Positions 1 through 9,590 of a DNA stretch of 35,858 nt are shown piece by piece. Position 1 is the stretch's first letter; every line of letters starts with the position of its first letter. This stretch comes from Chloroflexota bacterium (GTDB taxonomy: Bacteria > Chloroflexota > Anaerolineae > Caldilineales > Caldilineaceae), in NCBI GenBank assembly GCA_030058085.1, contig JASGTU010000195.1:1-35858 (forward strand). Reading direction: 5' to 3'. The notes under the pieces were generated by a model, which worked only from the letters and a program-made list of their open reading frames with translations, did not search any database and was not told the origin of the DNA. The position numbers and the translations under genes are program-made.

Positions 1-123
1 TGTCTCGTAATAGGTGGCGCTGGCGGTCGAGGTCGTGCCGAGGCTCAGACCGAGCACGGTGGCCACAACCGCAAGGAAAACGACGAACTTTAACGCTGTA
101 CTTTTCCTAGTCGAGGTTTTCAT
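1..123 (-). CDS. N-terminus of a secreted protein (partial, runs off the window)
   Basis: Reading the minus strand from the ATG at 123-121 gives 41 codons without a stop to the window edge. The product starts MKTSTRKST, continues with a hydrophobic stretch (FVVFLAVVATVLGLSLG) and ends the leader with a Thr/Ser/Ala-rich segment, TTSTASA, followed by TYYET. This is a textbook Sec signal peptide with probable cleavage after ASA at about residue 36. A purine-rich AGAAAGGAT sits about 9 bases upstream of the ATG and serves as the ribosome-binding site. The mature protein lies outside the window, so function cannot be assigned. An alternative is a lipoprotein or membrane anchor, but there is no lipobox Cys in the visible part. 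Confidence 0.7.
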   Translation of the reverse strand, partial: MKTSTRKSTALKFVVFLAVVATVLGLSLGTTSTASATYYET

Positions 124-769
124 TGAAATAACGATCCTTTCTATCCTGTCTACTGTCTCTCTGACTGTGGTCACTTCGCCTTAAGCGGCGGATGAAATGC
201 TATGTACTAGGCCTAGCCGGATCCTGTCATACGCCTTCGGGCCTAACTCGCTCGTCGCCTCTCTGTGTCCATAATGGCAAGTTGCCAACGGACGAATTGC
301 GATTACGGCCTAATTCTGTTTTTCCGGCCCGTTCATCCGAGGTAGTGTTCGGGCCGTCGGGGACAACGACGAGGGCGACGATGTGATGGTCTTGAAACTA
401 ACTGTCCTCAGCGATTCTTCCGTCTCATCGACCGATGATTCTTAACCGTGCCGGCTCTTTTGGCTGGCGATGCTAGTGTAGCATTCATTTTTCCGGTTTT
501 GCCTGTTATATTCCTGTCAGCTTTGGCCTCGCTAGGGGCCGGTTGATCGCACATGCAGAGCGCACGTTCGCACGGTAAGAGGCGTTTTGTCCGCCCCAAT
601 TCGGCGGACATGCACCGTTCACATTGCCGGCGGATTCGCCGCCCTCTCGATTTGGTCAGCGCCGCCGAACCTGGCAAACTTACCATGAAAACAGAAGACA
701 GGCTGGCCGCCTTGGTCCCGCCTGAGGATGGTGGGCTCGTTTTTCCTGAGGTTTGAGGGCCAAAAAGAG
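124..769. other. Gene-free intergenic stretch between divergent genes
   Basis: No reading frame here has a credible start, ribosome-binding site or recognisable protein. Short frames at 192-386, 408-686 and 553-756 give low-complexity, Arg/Ser-rich translations typical of non-coding GC-rich DNA. The stretch should contain the promoters of the secreted protein (minus) and of the EamA transporter (plus). A weak plus-strand candidate is TTCATT at 484-489 and TATATT at 507-512 with 17-base spacing. A 10-base palindrome CTAGGCCTAG occurs near 207, and a perfect hairpin at 588-610. No known riboswitch was recognised. Confidence 0.5.
588..610. other. Perfect 8-bp inverted repeat
   Basis: TGTCCGCC and GGCGGACA flank a 7-base loop. 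No T-run follows on either strand, so it does not look like an intrinsic terminator. It could be a protein-binding palindrome or an RNA hairpin in the leader of the transporter gene. Confidence 0.35.
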
Positions 770-1729
770 ATGGGCGTCACGGATGTTTCGGCAGTTCCTG
801 CGGAAGCAGGCGTCCCGCGGTCAGTAGTGAGTCCCGCATGGATCGGTTGGGCCGTCGCGTTGGCGGCTATCATGGCGTTCAGCATCGCCACGCCGATAGC
901 GCGTGCGGCGTTGGTAGGGGGCATGGACCCGAACGCTCTGCTCGTGAGCCGCATGGTCCTTGCCACGCTGTTGATGGGGGTTACGATCGCCGTATCCCAC
1001 CCGGAACGGCTGAGCATCGGGTGGCGAGCGGTCGGCATTGCCTTGGGCGCCGGCCTGGTCAACGCCTTCGGCATGGTGTGTTACTTCATCGGCCTGGCCC
1101 GCCTAGAGTCGTCAATGGCCGCCATGCTCATCTCGCTCAGCCCGCTGGCTGTGCTGAGTTTGCTGGCCATGCGCGGCGAGAAGGTGACCTATCGCCACGC
1201 CGTGCGCCTGATCTTAGCCCTGACGGGCGTCTATCTATTGATCGGGCCGGGCGGCAAGGTCGACCTTGTCGGGGTGCTCTGGATCTTCGTGTCCCTGTGG
1301 GGCTTCGCCCTGCAGTTGGTCCTCATGCAGTGGCATCTGTTGGGCTACGACGCACGCGCGGTGACGTTCTACGTGCTGATCGGCATGACGGCGGGCGTAG
1401 TCGCCTGGTGGCTGGTACAGGGGATGCCGTGGGATGCGCCCGGCGTGTCGGGCTGGACGACGATCCTCGTCCTTGGCGTTGTCAGCACATATGCCGCTCG
1501 TCTGTTGCAGTTTAACGCCGTGACGCGCATCGGCGGCGGGCAGACGTCCATGCTCTCGCCCGTAGAGACGCTTTTGGCCGTCATCTGGTCCATGCTCTTC
1601 TTGGGCGAACGGCTGTCGCTCATCCAGGCGGCGGGCGGCGTGCTCATCCTACTGAGTGCGGTCCTAGCCATGCAGCGCCTAAAGCGGGCGCGGTTCCGGC
1701 CGCGCTGGCGGCTGTGGGTGCGCACCTAG
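770..1729 (+). CDS. EamA/DMT-superfamily inner-membrane transporter
   Basis: The 319-residue product has about ten hydrophobic segments arranged as two tandem five-helix repeats, the usual form and size of drug/metabolite transporters with two EamA domains. Segments include AVALAAIMAFSIATPIARAA near the start, and LETLLAVIWSMLFLGERLS in the second repeat carries the typical E-x-x-x-A-V/I-x-W...F-L-G-E signature. Family members export or import amino acids, nucleosides or small drugs; the substrate cannot be read from sequence. The ATG at 770 is preferred over the ATG at 728 because TTGAGGG lies about 10 bases upstream of 770, whereas the 728 start has its only GAGG directly abutting the codon. 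The gene stands alone, 82 bases before the next co-directional gene. Confidence 0.85.
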   Translation: MGVTDVSAVPAEAGVPRSVVSPAWIGWAVALAAIMAFSIATPIARAALVGGMDPNALLVSRMVLATLLMGVTIAVSHPERLSIGWRAVGIALGAGLVNAFGMVCYFIGLARLESSMAAMLISLSPLAVLSLLAMRGEKVTYRHAVRLILALTGVYLLIGPGGKVDLVGVLWIFVSLWGFALQLVLMQWHLLGYDARAVTFYVLIGMTAGVVAWWLVQGMPWDAPGVSGWTTILVLGVVSTYAARLLQFNAVTRIGGGQTSMLSPVETLLAVIWSMLFLGERLSLIQAAGGVLILLSAVLAMQRLKRARFRPRWRLWVRT

Positions 1730-1811
1730 ATCGACCAGATCTAGATGAAGCCGGCAAGTTGTTGCGAACGACGAGCATAAACGTTAGCAGGCAGTAGCAA
1801 TAGGCAGACAA

Positions 1812-2594
1812 ATGATCCGGACGGTTACGGCCACTCGCTATATCACGCCCTTCCGCGAAGGCGGTTCCCTGCCCGCGCTGGTAGAGGCGGACGACGGCGA
1901 TCTGTATGTGATGAAGTTTTGCGGCGCGGGGCAGGGCATCAAGGCGCTGATCGCCGAATTGGTCGCCGGCGAGATCGCGCGCACGCTGGGGCTGTTGGTG
2001 CCCGACATCGTGTTTATCGAGTTGGACGGCAAACTGGGTCGCTCTGAACCGGATGAGGAGATCCACGACCTGCTGTTGGCCAGCCACGGGCTGAACCTGG
2101 GGCTGCGCTATTTACCCAGCGCCTTCGCCTTTAACCAACTGCTCGAACCGCCGCCCGACAACCGCACCGCTTCGGCTGTCGTGTGGTTCGACGCATACGT
2201 GACCAACGTAGACCGCACGCCGCGTAACGTCAATCTATTGCTGTGGCAGAACAAGCTGTGGCTGATCGACCACGGGGCCGCGCTCTATTTCCACCACGAC
2301 TGGTCGAACTACATGGATCGCAGCCGCACGCCTTTTCCCTTGATTCGCCAGCACACCCTGCTGGAGTTCGCCGCCGATCTGCCGGCAGCGGACCAAGAGG
2401 CCAAAACGCTGCTGACGCCGGAGCGACTGCGCGCCGTCGTCGATCTCATCCCCACGCACTGGTTGGGCGACGAGCCCGGCTTCGACTCCAGCAGCGAGCA
2501 CCGCGAGGCCTATCTGAGCTATCTCCTGAGCCGTTTGGACGCATCCTCTGTCTTTGTCGACGAGGCGATCTATGCCCGATCTCAGCTCGTATGA
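1812..2594 (+). CDS. HipA-like kinase-fold protein (HipA_2 type)
   Basis: The 260-residue protein carries the kinase core seen in HipA-like proteins: a Lys in VMKF (K35) for ATP phosphates, the catalytic loop FDAYVTNVDRTPRNVNLL (D127, N132, D134, N139), and a metal-binding IDHG (D153) in place of DFG. It lacks the long N-terminal subdomain of full HipA toxins and is much shorter than the roughly 440-residue HipA. It overlaps the following DUF3037 gene by 23 bases, so the two are translationally coupled. HipA_2/DUF3037 neighbours are a recurrent pair across bacteria; no HipB-type DNA-binding antitoxin is next to them. Whether this pair is a toxin system, a regulator or something else is not known from sequence. 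Family assignment is confident; biological role is not. Confidence 0.8.
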   Translation: MIRTVTATRYITPFREGGSLPALVEADDGDLYVMKFCGAGQGIKALIAELVAGEIARTLGLLVPDIVFIELDGKLGRSEPDEEIHDLLLASHGLNLGLRYLPSAFAFNQLLEPPPDNRTASAVVWFDAYVTNVDRTPRNVNLLLWQNKLWLIDHGAALYFHHDWSNYMDRSRTPFPLIRQHTLLEFAADLPAADQEAKTLLTPERLRAVVDLIPTHWLGDEPGFDSSSEHREAYLSYLLSRLDASSVFVDEAIYARSQLV

Positions 2595-2949
2595 CTATGC
2601 CTATGTGCGAGTCATGCCCAGCGAGGCGCGCGGCGAGTACATCAACGTTGGCGTGATCCTGTTCTGCCGCACGAAGCGCTTTCTTGGCGCGCGCATCGAG
2701 GTGGACGAAGCGCGGCTACGCGCCCTAGCCCCGGAATTGGACCTGGAAACGCTGCGCCGTCATTTGGCGTTGATACCGGAGATCTGCGCCGGTCGCGGGC
2801 CGATTGGCGAACTGGGGCAGGCGGAAAGCTTTCACTGGCTGGTCTCGCCGCACAACACCGTCTTGCGAACGTCGCCCGTCCACTGTGGCCTGTGCCGCGA
2901 CCCGGAGAAAGCCCTAGAGCAGCTTATGCGCAAGGCCGTGCGCATCTAG
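2572..2949 (+). CDS. DUF3037 protein, partner of the HipA-like kinase
   Basis: The 125-residue product begins MPDLSSYDYAYVRVMPS and contains the opening typical of DUF3037: YxYxxVRxxPxxxRGEYxNVGVILFC, followed by an Arg-rich segment and a C-terminal SPVHCG. Function of the family is unknown, but it nearly always sits with a HipA_2 protein, as here. The ATG at 2572 is chosen because GAGG lies six bases upstream, inside the end of the kinase gene; a TTG at 2554 in the same frame would add six residues without a better ribosome site. The gene ends 55 bases before the convergent DUF58 gene. Confidence 0.8.
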   Translation: MPDLSSYDYAYVRVMPSEARGEYINVGVILFCRTKRFLGARIEVDEARLRALAPELDLETLRRHLALIPEICAGRGPIGELGQAESFHWLVSPHNTVLRTSPVHCGLCRDPEKALEQLMRKAVRI

Positions 2950-3004
2950 CACAAATCCGCCAAATACGCTGAAAACATACGCAGAGATCCGCAGCGGGCA
3001 GCGC

Positions 3005-4354
3005 CTACATACCCCACTCGGCAGGACTCCAATCGCGATGGCGGCTGATCATGCCTGCGCCGGGCGCCCGGCCCGCGTCGCCGCGCGCCGAACGGCTCAG
3101 GACGTGCTCCAAGTTGTCGCCGCGTTGAACACGATAGGAGGCGATGCCCGCCGCCTCCAACTCGCCCAGGAGCGACGCATAGTCTCGCTCGCGGCCAAAG
3201 GTCCCGCCGTCGATGACCACGGCGATGCTGTTGACGCCGCGACGCTGAATGTGCTGGAGCGCGACGGCCCATTCCGGGTTTGGGTCGGCGCTGACGGCGA
3301 GAACCGTGTCGTTGCGGTTGAGGCGAATGCCGTCGGTGGCGATGAGATGGGCAAAGGGCAGGTCGCCGGCGGCGCTGACGACAGCCAGCGCTTCCATGAT
3401 CTTGTTGAGCTGGCGCTCACTGCGGTCCGCCTGAATAAACTCGCGGTTGCGCCCATAACAGCTCAGGCCTACCGCGCGATTGCGCATGATGAAGTACCGC
3501 GCCAGGCTGGCTGTGACGCTCACCGCGTATTCGGTGGTGATGGGCGGAAGCTCGAAGGTCGTCCTTTTCTGCCGGAGGCTATGGATGGCGAACAACCCGG
3601 TCTCCGGCGGCGCCGGCGTCCAGGGCAATCCCGCCTCGCTCATCCGGTTCAAGTCCAGATAGAGCCACACATCTGCAGTCGGGTCCAACTCGAACTCTTT
3701 CGCCATCAGCCGGCGGACGCGTGCGGTCGTCGGCCAGTGGATGCGGTTCAAGCTGTCGCCGGGCGCGTAGTCGCGCACGCCCGCCACGTTGGTCGTGATC
3801 TGGTAAGTGCGACGGTGGCGCGCCTCGCCGCCCGACAGGTGCGAAACGGACGGCTCGAACGAGGCAAGATCGACGACCATAGGATAGACGATCATGTAAC
3901 CGGTCGTCTCGATGCGTTGTTCGACTTGGAAGATGCCCAGCGGGTCGCCGCTGTGCAGAGAGAGCGGGCCGAGCCGGAAACGCCCGCGCTGCGTACAGAG
4001 GGTGCGCACCTGCCAGCGCTGGCTGGTATTGTGCACTAAGTTGCTGATCACGCGGCTGACCTCGTGCCAGGGCAGCGTCGATTCGTCCTTGACCTCTAGC
4101 CAGAGTTTGGTGATGCGCCCGCGGTTGCTGACTTCGAACTGCTCCTCGGCATATTGGCCGACCTGGCTGCGGCGGGTGCGCGTAACACGGCGCAGCGTGA
4201 TGCCGCGCAGGCTGGACCACGCCCACGCATAGCTGAAAGCCAGCACAAAAGTGAGCAGGTAGGCGACGTTAAAAGCCAGATCGCGGCCGGTGTTGAGGGC
4301 CATGACCCAGGCGATGACCGTGGCGGCGACAAGAGTAAAAAGGCGGGAGGACAT
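3005..4354 (-). CDS. DUF58 / von Willebrand-like membrane protein
   Basis: This 449-residue protein starts with two closely spaced transmembrane segments (about residues 3-45: [16 protein letters not shown] and [16 protein letters not shown]). A beta-sandwich region follows, and then the DUF58 signature [21 protein letters not shown] leading into a vWA-like domain (DVWLYLDLN). DUF58 proteins are partners of MoxR ATPases and are thought to help assemble or activate protein complexes at the membrane. The gene is directly downstream of the MoxR ATPase (71-base gap, same strand), the standard arrangement. The ATG at 4354 gives MSSRLFTLV; a TTG at 4384 would add ten residues but has no better ribosome site. 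No transglutaminase-domain or other usual third partner follows. Confidence 0.85.
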   Translation of the reverse strand: MSSRLFTLVAATVIAWVMALNTGRDLAFNVAYLLTFVLAFSYAWAWSSLRGITLRRVTRTRRSQVGQYAEEQFEVSNRGRITKLWLEVKDESTLPWHEVSRVISNLVHNTSQRWQVRTLCTQRGRFRLGPLSLHSGDPLGIFQVEQRIETTGYMIVYPMVVDLASFEPSVSHLSGGEARHRRTYQITTNVAGVRDYAPGDSLNRIHWPTTARVRRLMAKEFELDPTADVWLYLDLNRMSEAGLPWTPAPPETGLFAIHSLRQKRTTFELPPITTEYAVSVTASLARYFIMRNRAVGLSCYGRNREFIQADRSERQLNKIMEALAVVSAAGDLPFAHLIATDGIRLNRNDTVLAVSADPNPEWAVALQHIQRRGVNSIAVVIDGGTFGRERDYASLLGELEAAGIASYRVQRGDNLEHVLSRSARGDAGRAPGAGMISRHRDWSPAEWGM

Positions 4355-4425
4355 ATTGGCTCTGGGCAATGCGCCCGCCGGCAACGAAGCCTGTGCGGGC
4401 GGCTAGCCGGGCGCGACAGCCGCGC

Positions 4426-5379
4426 TCAGCGGACTCTCGCCCTGGCGCCGGGGACCGGCGTATTCTTTAGCGTGTCCTCGACGACCTGGCGGGCGGTCAC
4501 ATTCTTAATCCGGGCGGACGGGCTGATGATCAGGCGGTGGGCGAGCGTCGGCTCGGCCAATAGCTTCACATCGTCCGGCACCACATAGTCGCGCGACTCC
4601 AGCGCTGCCCAGGCACGCGCAGCGGAAAAGAGGGCCAAACTGCCGCGCGGGCTGGCCCCCAAATAGATGTCCGGGTGCTCGCGCGTGGCCGTCACCAGGT
4701 CGACGATGTAGGCCTTCACCAGATCGTCCACATAGACGTTGCGCATGGCCTGCTGCGCCTCGATCAACTCCTCCACCGACACGACCTGCTCCAGGTCTTG
4801 GATGGGGTGATGATCGCTCTGGCGGTTGAGCACGTCGATCTCGTGCGTCTTGGTCGGATAGCCCAGATGGATGCGGATCATGAAGCGGTCGACCTGGGCT
4901 TCGGGCAGCGGGAAGGTGCCTTCGTATTCAATCGGGTTCTGTGTGGCGAGCACCAGAAACGGCCGCGCCATCGGATAGGTGACGCCGTCCACCGTGACTT
5001 GGCGCTCTTCCATCGCCTCGAGCAGCGCGGACTGCGTCTTGGGCGTGGCCCGGTTGATCTCATCGGTCAGCACGATCTGCGCCATGATGGGGCCGGGCCG
5101 GAACTCGAACTCCATCGTCTTCTGATTGTAGATGCTCACGCCGGTGACGTCGCTGGGCAGCATGTCCGGCGTAAACTGAATACGACGGAACGAGCAGCCA
5201 ATGCTGCGCGCGATGGCGCGTGCCAGCATGGTCTTGCCGACGCCCGGCACATCCTCGATCAGCAGATGCCCCTCGCCGAATAGCGCCAAGAGCGTCAGGC
5301 GGATCTCGTGGTCCTTGCCGATGATGACTTTTTGAACGTTGTTCAGAACCCGTTCGCCGATAGTTTGGGCTATTTGCAT
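4426..5379 (-). CDS. MoxR-family AAA+ ATPase
   Basis: The 317-residue protein has the full MoxR core: Walker A VPGVGKT (K49, T50), the MoxR-specific [12 protein letters not shown] segment, Walker [10 protein letters not shown] (D106, E107), sensor-1 region [23 protein letters not shown] and a C-terminal lid with [10 protein letters not shown]. MoxR ATPases act as chaperones for assembling membrane or periplasmic complexes together with DUF58/vWA proteins, and the DUF58 gene follows. The ATG at 5379 is preferred ([15 protein letters not shown]) because ACGAGG sits six bases before the further upstream TATAGG; a longer frame to 5430 adds 17 Arg/His-rich residues without family similarity. It diverges from the glycosidase gene at 5768. 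Confidence 0.9.
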   Translation of the reverse strand: MQIAQTIGERVLNNVQKVIIGKDHEIRLTLLALFGEGHLLIEDVPGVGKTMLARAIARSIGCSFRRIQFTPDMLPSDVTGVSIYNQKTMEFEFRPGPIMAQIVLTDEINRATPKTQSALLEAMEERQVTVDGVTYPMARPFLVLATQNPIEYEGTFPLPEAQVDRFMIRIHLGYPTKTHEIDVLNRQSDHHPIQDLEQVVSVEELIEAQQAMRNVYVDDLVKAYIVDLVTATREHPDIYLGASPRGSLALFSAARAWAALESRDYVVPDDVKLLAEPTLAHRLIISPSARIKNVTARQVVEDTLKNTPVPGARARVR

Positions 5380-5454
5380 CCTATACCTCGTCAACCGTCG
5401 CCTGCAATGAAATGCGTGTATGACCGCCAACGCGCGGCCGCTCGTCTTCCCCTC

Positions 5455-5499
5455 GCCGATATCTATGCCGATATCTGCACTGCCGGCTATCTACGATAG
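5455..5499. promoter_or_regulatory. Cluster of short direct and inverted repeats (operator candidate)
   Basis: GCCGATATCT occurs at 5455-5464 and again at 5467-5476; each copy contains the palindrome GATATC. Just beyond lies CTATCTACGATAG (5487-5499), a 5-bp inverted repeat with a 3-base centre. The cluster sits in the leader of the moxR transcript. A regulator-binding role is an inference from the arrangement only. Confidence 0.3.
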
Positions 5500-5684
5500 A
5501 GGAATGAGGCGCAAAATGGTGTACGCCACCGTACAAAGGAACCGGCAGTAAGCCGAAATAAGCGCACAAACCAGGGTAATCGCCGGCGCGCGCCAGTCTG
5601 ATAACGATACCGTATTTGCGCGTCGCAAGCAAGATAAATCGGCGTTTCGTCGCGCAACCAATGCCGTTCCGTCGGGCCGGGTGT

Positions 5685-5714
5685 TCGACAAGCATCCGAA
5701 CATATCGCTATAAT
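5685..5714 (+). promoter_or_regulatory. Sigma70-type promoter of the glycosidase gene
   Basis: TCGACA (5685-5690, one mismatch to TTGACA) is followed after 18 bases by a perfect TATAAT (5709-5714). The start codon at 5768 lies about 47 bases beyond the expected transcription start, and AGGGAG at 5751-5756 provides the ribosome site. Confidence 0.7.
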
Positions 5715-5767
5715 GCGTGTTCACAAGGCCCGATCATTGGCCCAAGTTGTAGGGAGCGTAGGCGAAT

Positions 5768-8700
5768 ATGGAGTTGCACGAGTATCCCCGACCGGCAAAC
5801 GACACGGGCATCGGCATTCACTGGAGCGTCGGCTTTGCCTCAGCGGTGGGCATGAGCGCCATCCGCGAGTTCTGGCTGCCGGAACTCAAGGCGATGGGCG
5901 TGAAATGGGTGAAGATCTTCAACCACGACGGCGCCATCGACTTTGCCGAGTTGCTGTTGGCAGAGGGCATCATGCCCATCGTGCGCATCTTCCGCCCCAG
6001 CCCCAACCCGGGCACGCTCGACATCCGCGAACTGGTGCATGTAGACGCGCTGATTCGCGTGGGCGTGCGCTATTTCGAGTTCAACAGCGAACCGGACCTG
6101 GACTCCGAGTGGAAGGGGGGACGCGTCCCCGCCAATGGCCTGGACTTAGTGGCCGATCACGCCATCGCCAACATGGAGACGATCCTAGAGCGCGGGGGGA
6201 TGCCCGCCGTGCCCGCCGTCTCCAACGGCAGCCGTTGGGACATAGTGGGTCGCATTGTGGCGCGCGGGCGCAAAGACCTTTTCAGCGGACCGGTGTGGCA
6301 GGCCATCCACAACTACTCGCAGAACCGCCCGCTCGATTACCCCTACGACATCGGCAACCAGGAAGGCGCGGCCTATACGCCGCGCTTCTACCAGGCGCTC
6401 GCCGCCGAGAAGTGGGGCGAGGACGCCTGGCGCGGCCGCTCTCTAACAGAGGTGAACCGCCTGCGCCTGGAGCGGCGCAACCCTGGGTCCTCCATCATGG
6501 ATGACCACGCCGGCTGGCTGGCCTACGAGCGCTTCGACGCCATCAACCGCCGCCACCTGGGCCGCAGCATCCCCATTCTGGCAACCGAATGCGGCTACAT
6601 CGTGGGCGAGGACGTCGACCCGCGCTACCCCGCCACGACGCCCGATCTGCACATGGCGCAGACGCTAGAAGCCTGCCGCATCATGATGGGCTCCAGCGAG
6701 CGCTTTGCCGCCGCGCCGCCCTATTTCTTCTGCGCCGCGTTCTGGCTGATGGGCAACAACCTCCTGGGCAACAGCAGTTCATGGTGCGAACGACACTCAT
6801 GGTATAGCGAGCGCTGGCCCGGTAAGCGGCTGCCCATCGTACAGGCGCTCAAGGCCGAACCAAAGACGGTGCGTCGCTGGGAGGGAGCAACGCCCGTCGG
6901 CGCGCGCAGCATGTTGCGCGGCACGATTCTGCACGCCGGCGATCGCCGCAGCCTCGTGCTCGAAAAGAGCGGCCAAGAGGTCGCTCGCGCCACGCTGGAC
7001 GCGCACAGCCGCTATGTCATGCGCGACCTGCTGCCCGGCAACTACATCCTGCGTGTGGAGGATACCAGCGTTTCGCAGCCCGTCAGCCTCGCCCCAGGCC
7101 AAGAGGAATCGATCCTCAACCTGGACCTAGCCGAGATCGCGCCGGAAACGAGCGCCAGCACCGTGCGCGGCATGGTGCGCGGAGGCGCGGGCGCGGTCGT
7201 CATGCTGCTGCGCCCCAGCGACGGCGAAGAATGGGTGACGATGGCGCGCGACGACGGCGCGTTTCGTTTCGTCGACCTGCCGCCCGGCGTCTACAGCCTG
7301 CGCGTGCAGGGCGGCAGCAAGATCGACCGCGTCGAACTTGACGGGCGCCGCGAGTTCGACGCCGAACTAGCCGTAGCCGGGTGGGGCTATACCGTACGCA
7401 TGGCCGGCCAGTCGCCCGCCTTCGGCGCCATCTGCGTCTCGGTGGAAGATCGCCAGGGGATCGTCGTGCAGGCGCACACCGGCGAATGGACGAGCGAGCC
7501 GGTCGTCACCGGCAGCGCGCCGGACTATGGCGACTCCGCCTGCGTGATCAGCCCGCTCGAAGCCGGCCATTACATCGTCACCGCGGAGGGCTTGCCCGAC
7601 GCCGCAGGCCGAACCGTCGACCTGGAGGCGTATGTGCAGGTGGATGGCAGGCAAATGCCGCGGATCGAATTCGTCTACACCGAAGCGGCGCCCGAAACGG
7701 ACCTTCCGCATTCGAGCATCCGCGGCCGCGTGATCGGCGCGGGCGGGCCGGACAACAACTTGCATGTCTGGCTCTTCGACAGCCGAGCCAACCGGCAGGA
7801 ACAGGCTGTCGGCCCGGACGGCTCCTTTGCCTTCGAAGGGCTGAGCGCCGGCGTCTATTCGGTCGAGGTCGTGGGCCATGCAGACACAGCCAGCCGCTCC
7901 GATATTGCGCTGGACGGGGAGAGCACAGTCGAGGTGGAGTTGGCGATTCCGCTGGCGCCCGGCGCTGAGGCGGACGCCGCGCCGGTAATCGGGCGCAGCA
8001 TCATTTCCGGCGCCGCGCCCGACGCTGCAGGCAAGCAGGCTCGTCTGATCGACGCGGTCGGCAACGAGTTCAAGCAAACCGTGGACATGGAAAACTCATT
8101 CCGCTTCACCAGCCTGGACGCGGGCGTCTACACCTTGACGGTAGAGGGCGGCTACGAGCAGCGCGATCTGGAAGTGGACGGCGCCTCGGGGCTGCATGTG
8201 CAGTTCCAGCCGCTCGTCCAGACGTGGGAGGCGAAGGCCAGCCCCGCGGGGTCGATGCCCGGCTACAGCGTGGTGCGCGTCGAGGTGGAGGGCATGCGCG
8301 GCCTGCCGGTCTACATCTGGAAGGATGACTGGGAGGGCATGATGCGGCGGACGGGCAGCAAGCCGGAGTACGGCGAATGCTCCGCCGAATTCAGCCCGCT
8401 CGGCCCCGGCACCTATATGGTCGAGCCGGAAGGGCTGGGCGTCTGGGCCGACGTCGAACTGACCGGCCTGGAAGTGATGTGGCTGGATTTTCGGCGCAAG
8501 GCCGTCCCCAGCAGCCCGCACATCGTCGAGAAACTCGCGCCGCCGCCCGCGGAGGAGGTTGCGCCGCCCGCCCCGACGCAGCAAGCGGAGCATCCGGCGC
8601 AAGCCGCCCCGCCCGTACGCCAGGAGCCTCCGCCGCCGCGCCAAGAGCGCGTCTGCGCGCTGGTGTTGGCCGCGCCGCAGGAAGTAGAGACGCTCAAGGC

Positions 8701-8890
8701 GTTACTGCGCCATGTGGCGCAAGGCCGGATCGGCGTCGTCGATACGCCGGAAGAGGCGCTGGCCTATGACCGCGCGCTGGTCATAGGCGACGAGCGGGAG
8801 GATGACGTAGCCGCGGCGCTGGCCTCGCTGCGCCAGCGCGGGTTGGCAGCCGAAGCCGTGTTCGAAGGTTTCGGCGACCTCTCCATCTAG
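5768..8890 (+). CDS. Clan GH-A glycosidase-like protein with tandem beta-sandwich modules
   Basis: The 1040-residue protein starts with a TIM-barrel domain (about 1-375). It shows FEFNSEPD (E108 as acid/base, in the N-x/E-P arrangement of clan GH-A) and ILATECGY (E274 as nucleophile). A chain of carboxypeptidase-regulatory-like/prealbumin-like beta modules follows (about 380-915), with repeats of the form FRFxxLxxGVYxLxVxGG at 499-515, 687-702 and 778-795. Two larger related modules occur at about 540-640 and 820-910. A Pro-rich linker (about 912-960) leads to a small alpha/beta domain (961-1040). No signal peptide is visible at the chosen ATG, which is set by AGGGAG 11 bases upstream. This is unusual for a multi-module glycosidase; either it is intracellular or exported by another route. 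The polysaccharide substrate is unknown. Confidence 0.65.
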   Translation: MELHEYPRPANDTGIGIHWSVGFASAVGMSAIREFWLPELKAMGVKWVKIFNHDGAIDFAELLLAEGIMPIVRIFRPSPNPGTLDIRELVHVDALIRVGVRYFEFNSEPDLDSEWKGGRVPANGLDLVADHAIANMETILERGGMPAVPAVSNGSRWDIVGRIVARGRKDLFSGPVWQAIHNYSQNRPLDYPYDIGNQEGAAYTPRFYQALAAEKWGEDAWRGRSLTEVNRLRLERRNPGSSIMDDHAGWLAYERFDAINRRHLGRSIPILATECGYIVGEDVDPRYPATTPDLHMAQTLEACRIMMGSSERFAAAPPYFFCAAFWLMGNNLLGNSSSWCERHSWYSERWPGKRLPIVQALKAEPKTVRRWEGATPVGARSMLRGTILHAGDRRSLVLEKSGQEVARATLDAHSRYVMRDLLPGNYILRVEDTSVSQPVSLAPGQEESILNLDLAEIAPETSASTVRGMVRGGAGAVVMLLRPSDGEEWVTMARDDGAFRFVDLPPGVYSLRVQGGSKIDRVELDGRREFDAELAVAGWGYTVRMAGQSPAFGAICVSVEDRQGIVVQAHTGEWTSEPVVTGSAPDYGDSACVISPLEAGHYIVTAEGLPDAAGRTVDLEAYVQVDGRQMPRIEFVYTEAAPETDLPHSSIRGRVIGAGGPDNNLHVWLFDSRANRQEQAVGPDGSFAFEGLSAGVYSVEVVGHADTASRSDIALDGESTVEVELAIPLAPGAEADAAPVIGRSIISGAAPDAAGKQARLIDAVGNEFKQTVDMENSFRFTSLDAGVYTLTVEGGYEQRDLEVDGASGLHVQFQPLVQTWEAKASPAGSMPGYSVVRVEVEGMRGLPVYIWKDDWEGMMRRTGSKPEYGECSAEFSPLGPGTYMVEPEGLGVWADVELTGLEVMWLDFRRKAVPSSPHIVEKLAPPPAEEVAPPAPTQQAEHPAQAAPPVRQEPPPPRQERVCALVLAAPQEVETLKALLRHVAQGRIGVVDTPEEALAYDRALVIGDEREDDVAAALASLRQRGLAAEAVFEGFGDLSI

Positions 8891-8956
8891 CTGCCCATCT
8901 ACGCGGCAGAGAGTACAGAAGCGGCATCCATGCCGCCGGACGTGCGGCTCGTGCGC

Positions 8957-8986
8957 TTTCGCGGATCGCCCAAATTCGGGTATAGT
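8957..8986 (+). promoter_or_regulatory. Candidate promoter of the small membrane protein gene
   Basis: TATAGT (8981-8986) matches five of six -10 positions; the -35 candidate TTTCGC at 8957-8962 (18-base spacing) is poor. The position, about 70 bases before the ATG at 9058, fits. Confidence 0.35.
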
Positions 8987-9057
8987 ACATTTCGCAGCAA
9001 CGCCCCAAACACAACTGAATTTGTGCATCCGTGGCCCACACTCTTTTGGAGGAGAAG

Positions 9058-9495
9058 ATGGCATCGCTCAAGCGGTTTGTCCAGCAGTATTTCCCCACGA
9101 TCTTGCTATTGATGGCGGCGGGCGGGTTCGCCATGATCGCCGCCGAGTTGCTCCTGACCAGCCACACGGACGGCCTGCAGATGGTAGGGTTGATCGCGTC
9201 TGTGATCGGGTTGATCCTGGGCGTGGTCGCGCTGTTTATGTCCGGGCAAAAAGCGCGCGACATCATTGCCATCCTGTTCATCGTGCTCAGCATCTCCGGC
9301 TTGCTTGGCGTACTGCAACATGCAGGCGCACGCGCGGACGACGCCCAATCAGCCGCGCCGCCGCTTGCGTCGTTAAGCCTGTCGGGGCTGGCGTTGTTAG
9401 GGGCGGCAGTGCTGCTGGGCATGGGGCAGCCGCGCACGGCGGACGTCCGCGCCGGCAAGCAGTCCGGGCGCAGAAACGCCCGATCTGCGCGCTGA
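9058..9495 (+). CDS. Small four-helix membrane protein of unknown function
   Basis: The 145-residue product has four clear hydrophobic segments: about 14-32 (ILLLMAAGGFAMIAAELLL), 42-63 (MVGLIASVIGLILGVVALFM), 69-88 and 103-122, with a basic Arg/Lys-rich C-terminal tail. No family was recognised. The ATG at 9058 is fixed by a strong GGAGGAG at 9048-9054; an in-frame GTG at 9031 has none. It follows the glycosidase gene by 167 bases with its own promoter candidate, so a functional link is not implied. Similar short membrane proteins of unknown role are common in Chloroflexota-type genomes (inference). Confidence 0.7.
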   Translation: MASLKRFVQQYFPTILLLMAAGGFAMIAAELLLTSHTDGLQMVGLIASVIGLILGVVALFMSGQKARDIIAILFIVLSISGLLGVLQHAGARADDAQSAAPPLASLSLSGLALLGAAVLLGMGQPRTADVRAGKQSGRRNARSAR

Positions 9496-9501
9496 TCGGG
9501 C
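9478..9501. terminator. Hairpin at the convergent gene ends
   Basis: GCCCGATC and GATCGGGC form a perfect 8-bp stem with an 8-base loop overlapping the stop codon of the membrane protein gene. On the minus strand a short GTTTCTG follows, so it may better serve the convergent FmdE-like gene. The T-run is weak on both sides. Confidence 0.35.
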
Positions 9502-9590
9502 AAATTAGCATTCTTCTGCGGAATGTTTCTTGCTTCCTACGAGGTGACCGACCAAACGCGCCAGCCCAGTCTGATTTGCACCAGCCAGGA

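Larger units (their letters stand above)
5380..5767. other. Divergent intergenic region between moxR and the glycosidase gene
   Basis: No supported gene was found here; minus-strand frames at 5381-5695 and 5491-5724 lack family features and ribosome sites. The region holds a strong rightward promoter (5685-5714), a cluster of small repeats (5455-5499) and presumably the leftward promoter of moxR. The best leftward match is TTGCTT-N17-TATCGT on the minus strand near 5610, which is weak. Confidence 0.5.

Noticed and set aside
838-1515. 225-residue frame overlapping the EamA transporter
   Set aside because: Same strand, other frame, Arg/His-rich and without hydrophobic segments; the EamA frame has clear membrane helices.
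5381-5724. Small minus-strand genes upstream of moxR
   Set aside because: Two overlapping frames of 77 and 104 residues have no ribosome site or family signal, and they cross the promoter and repeat region.
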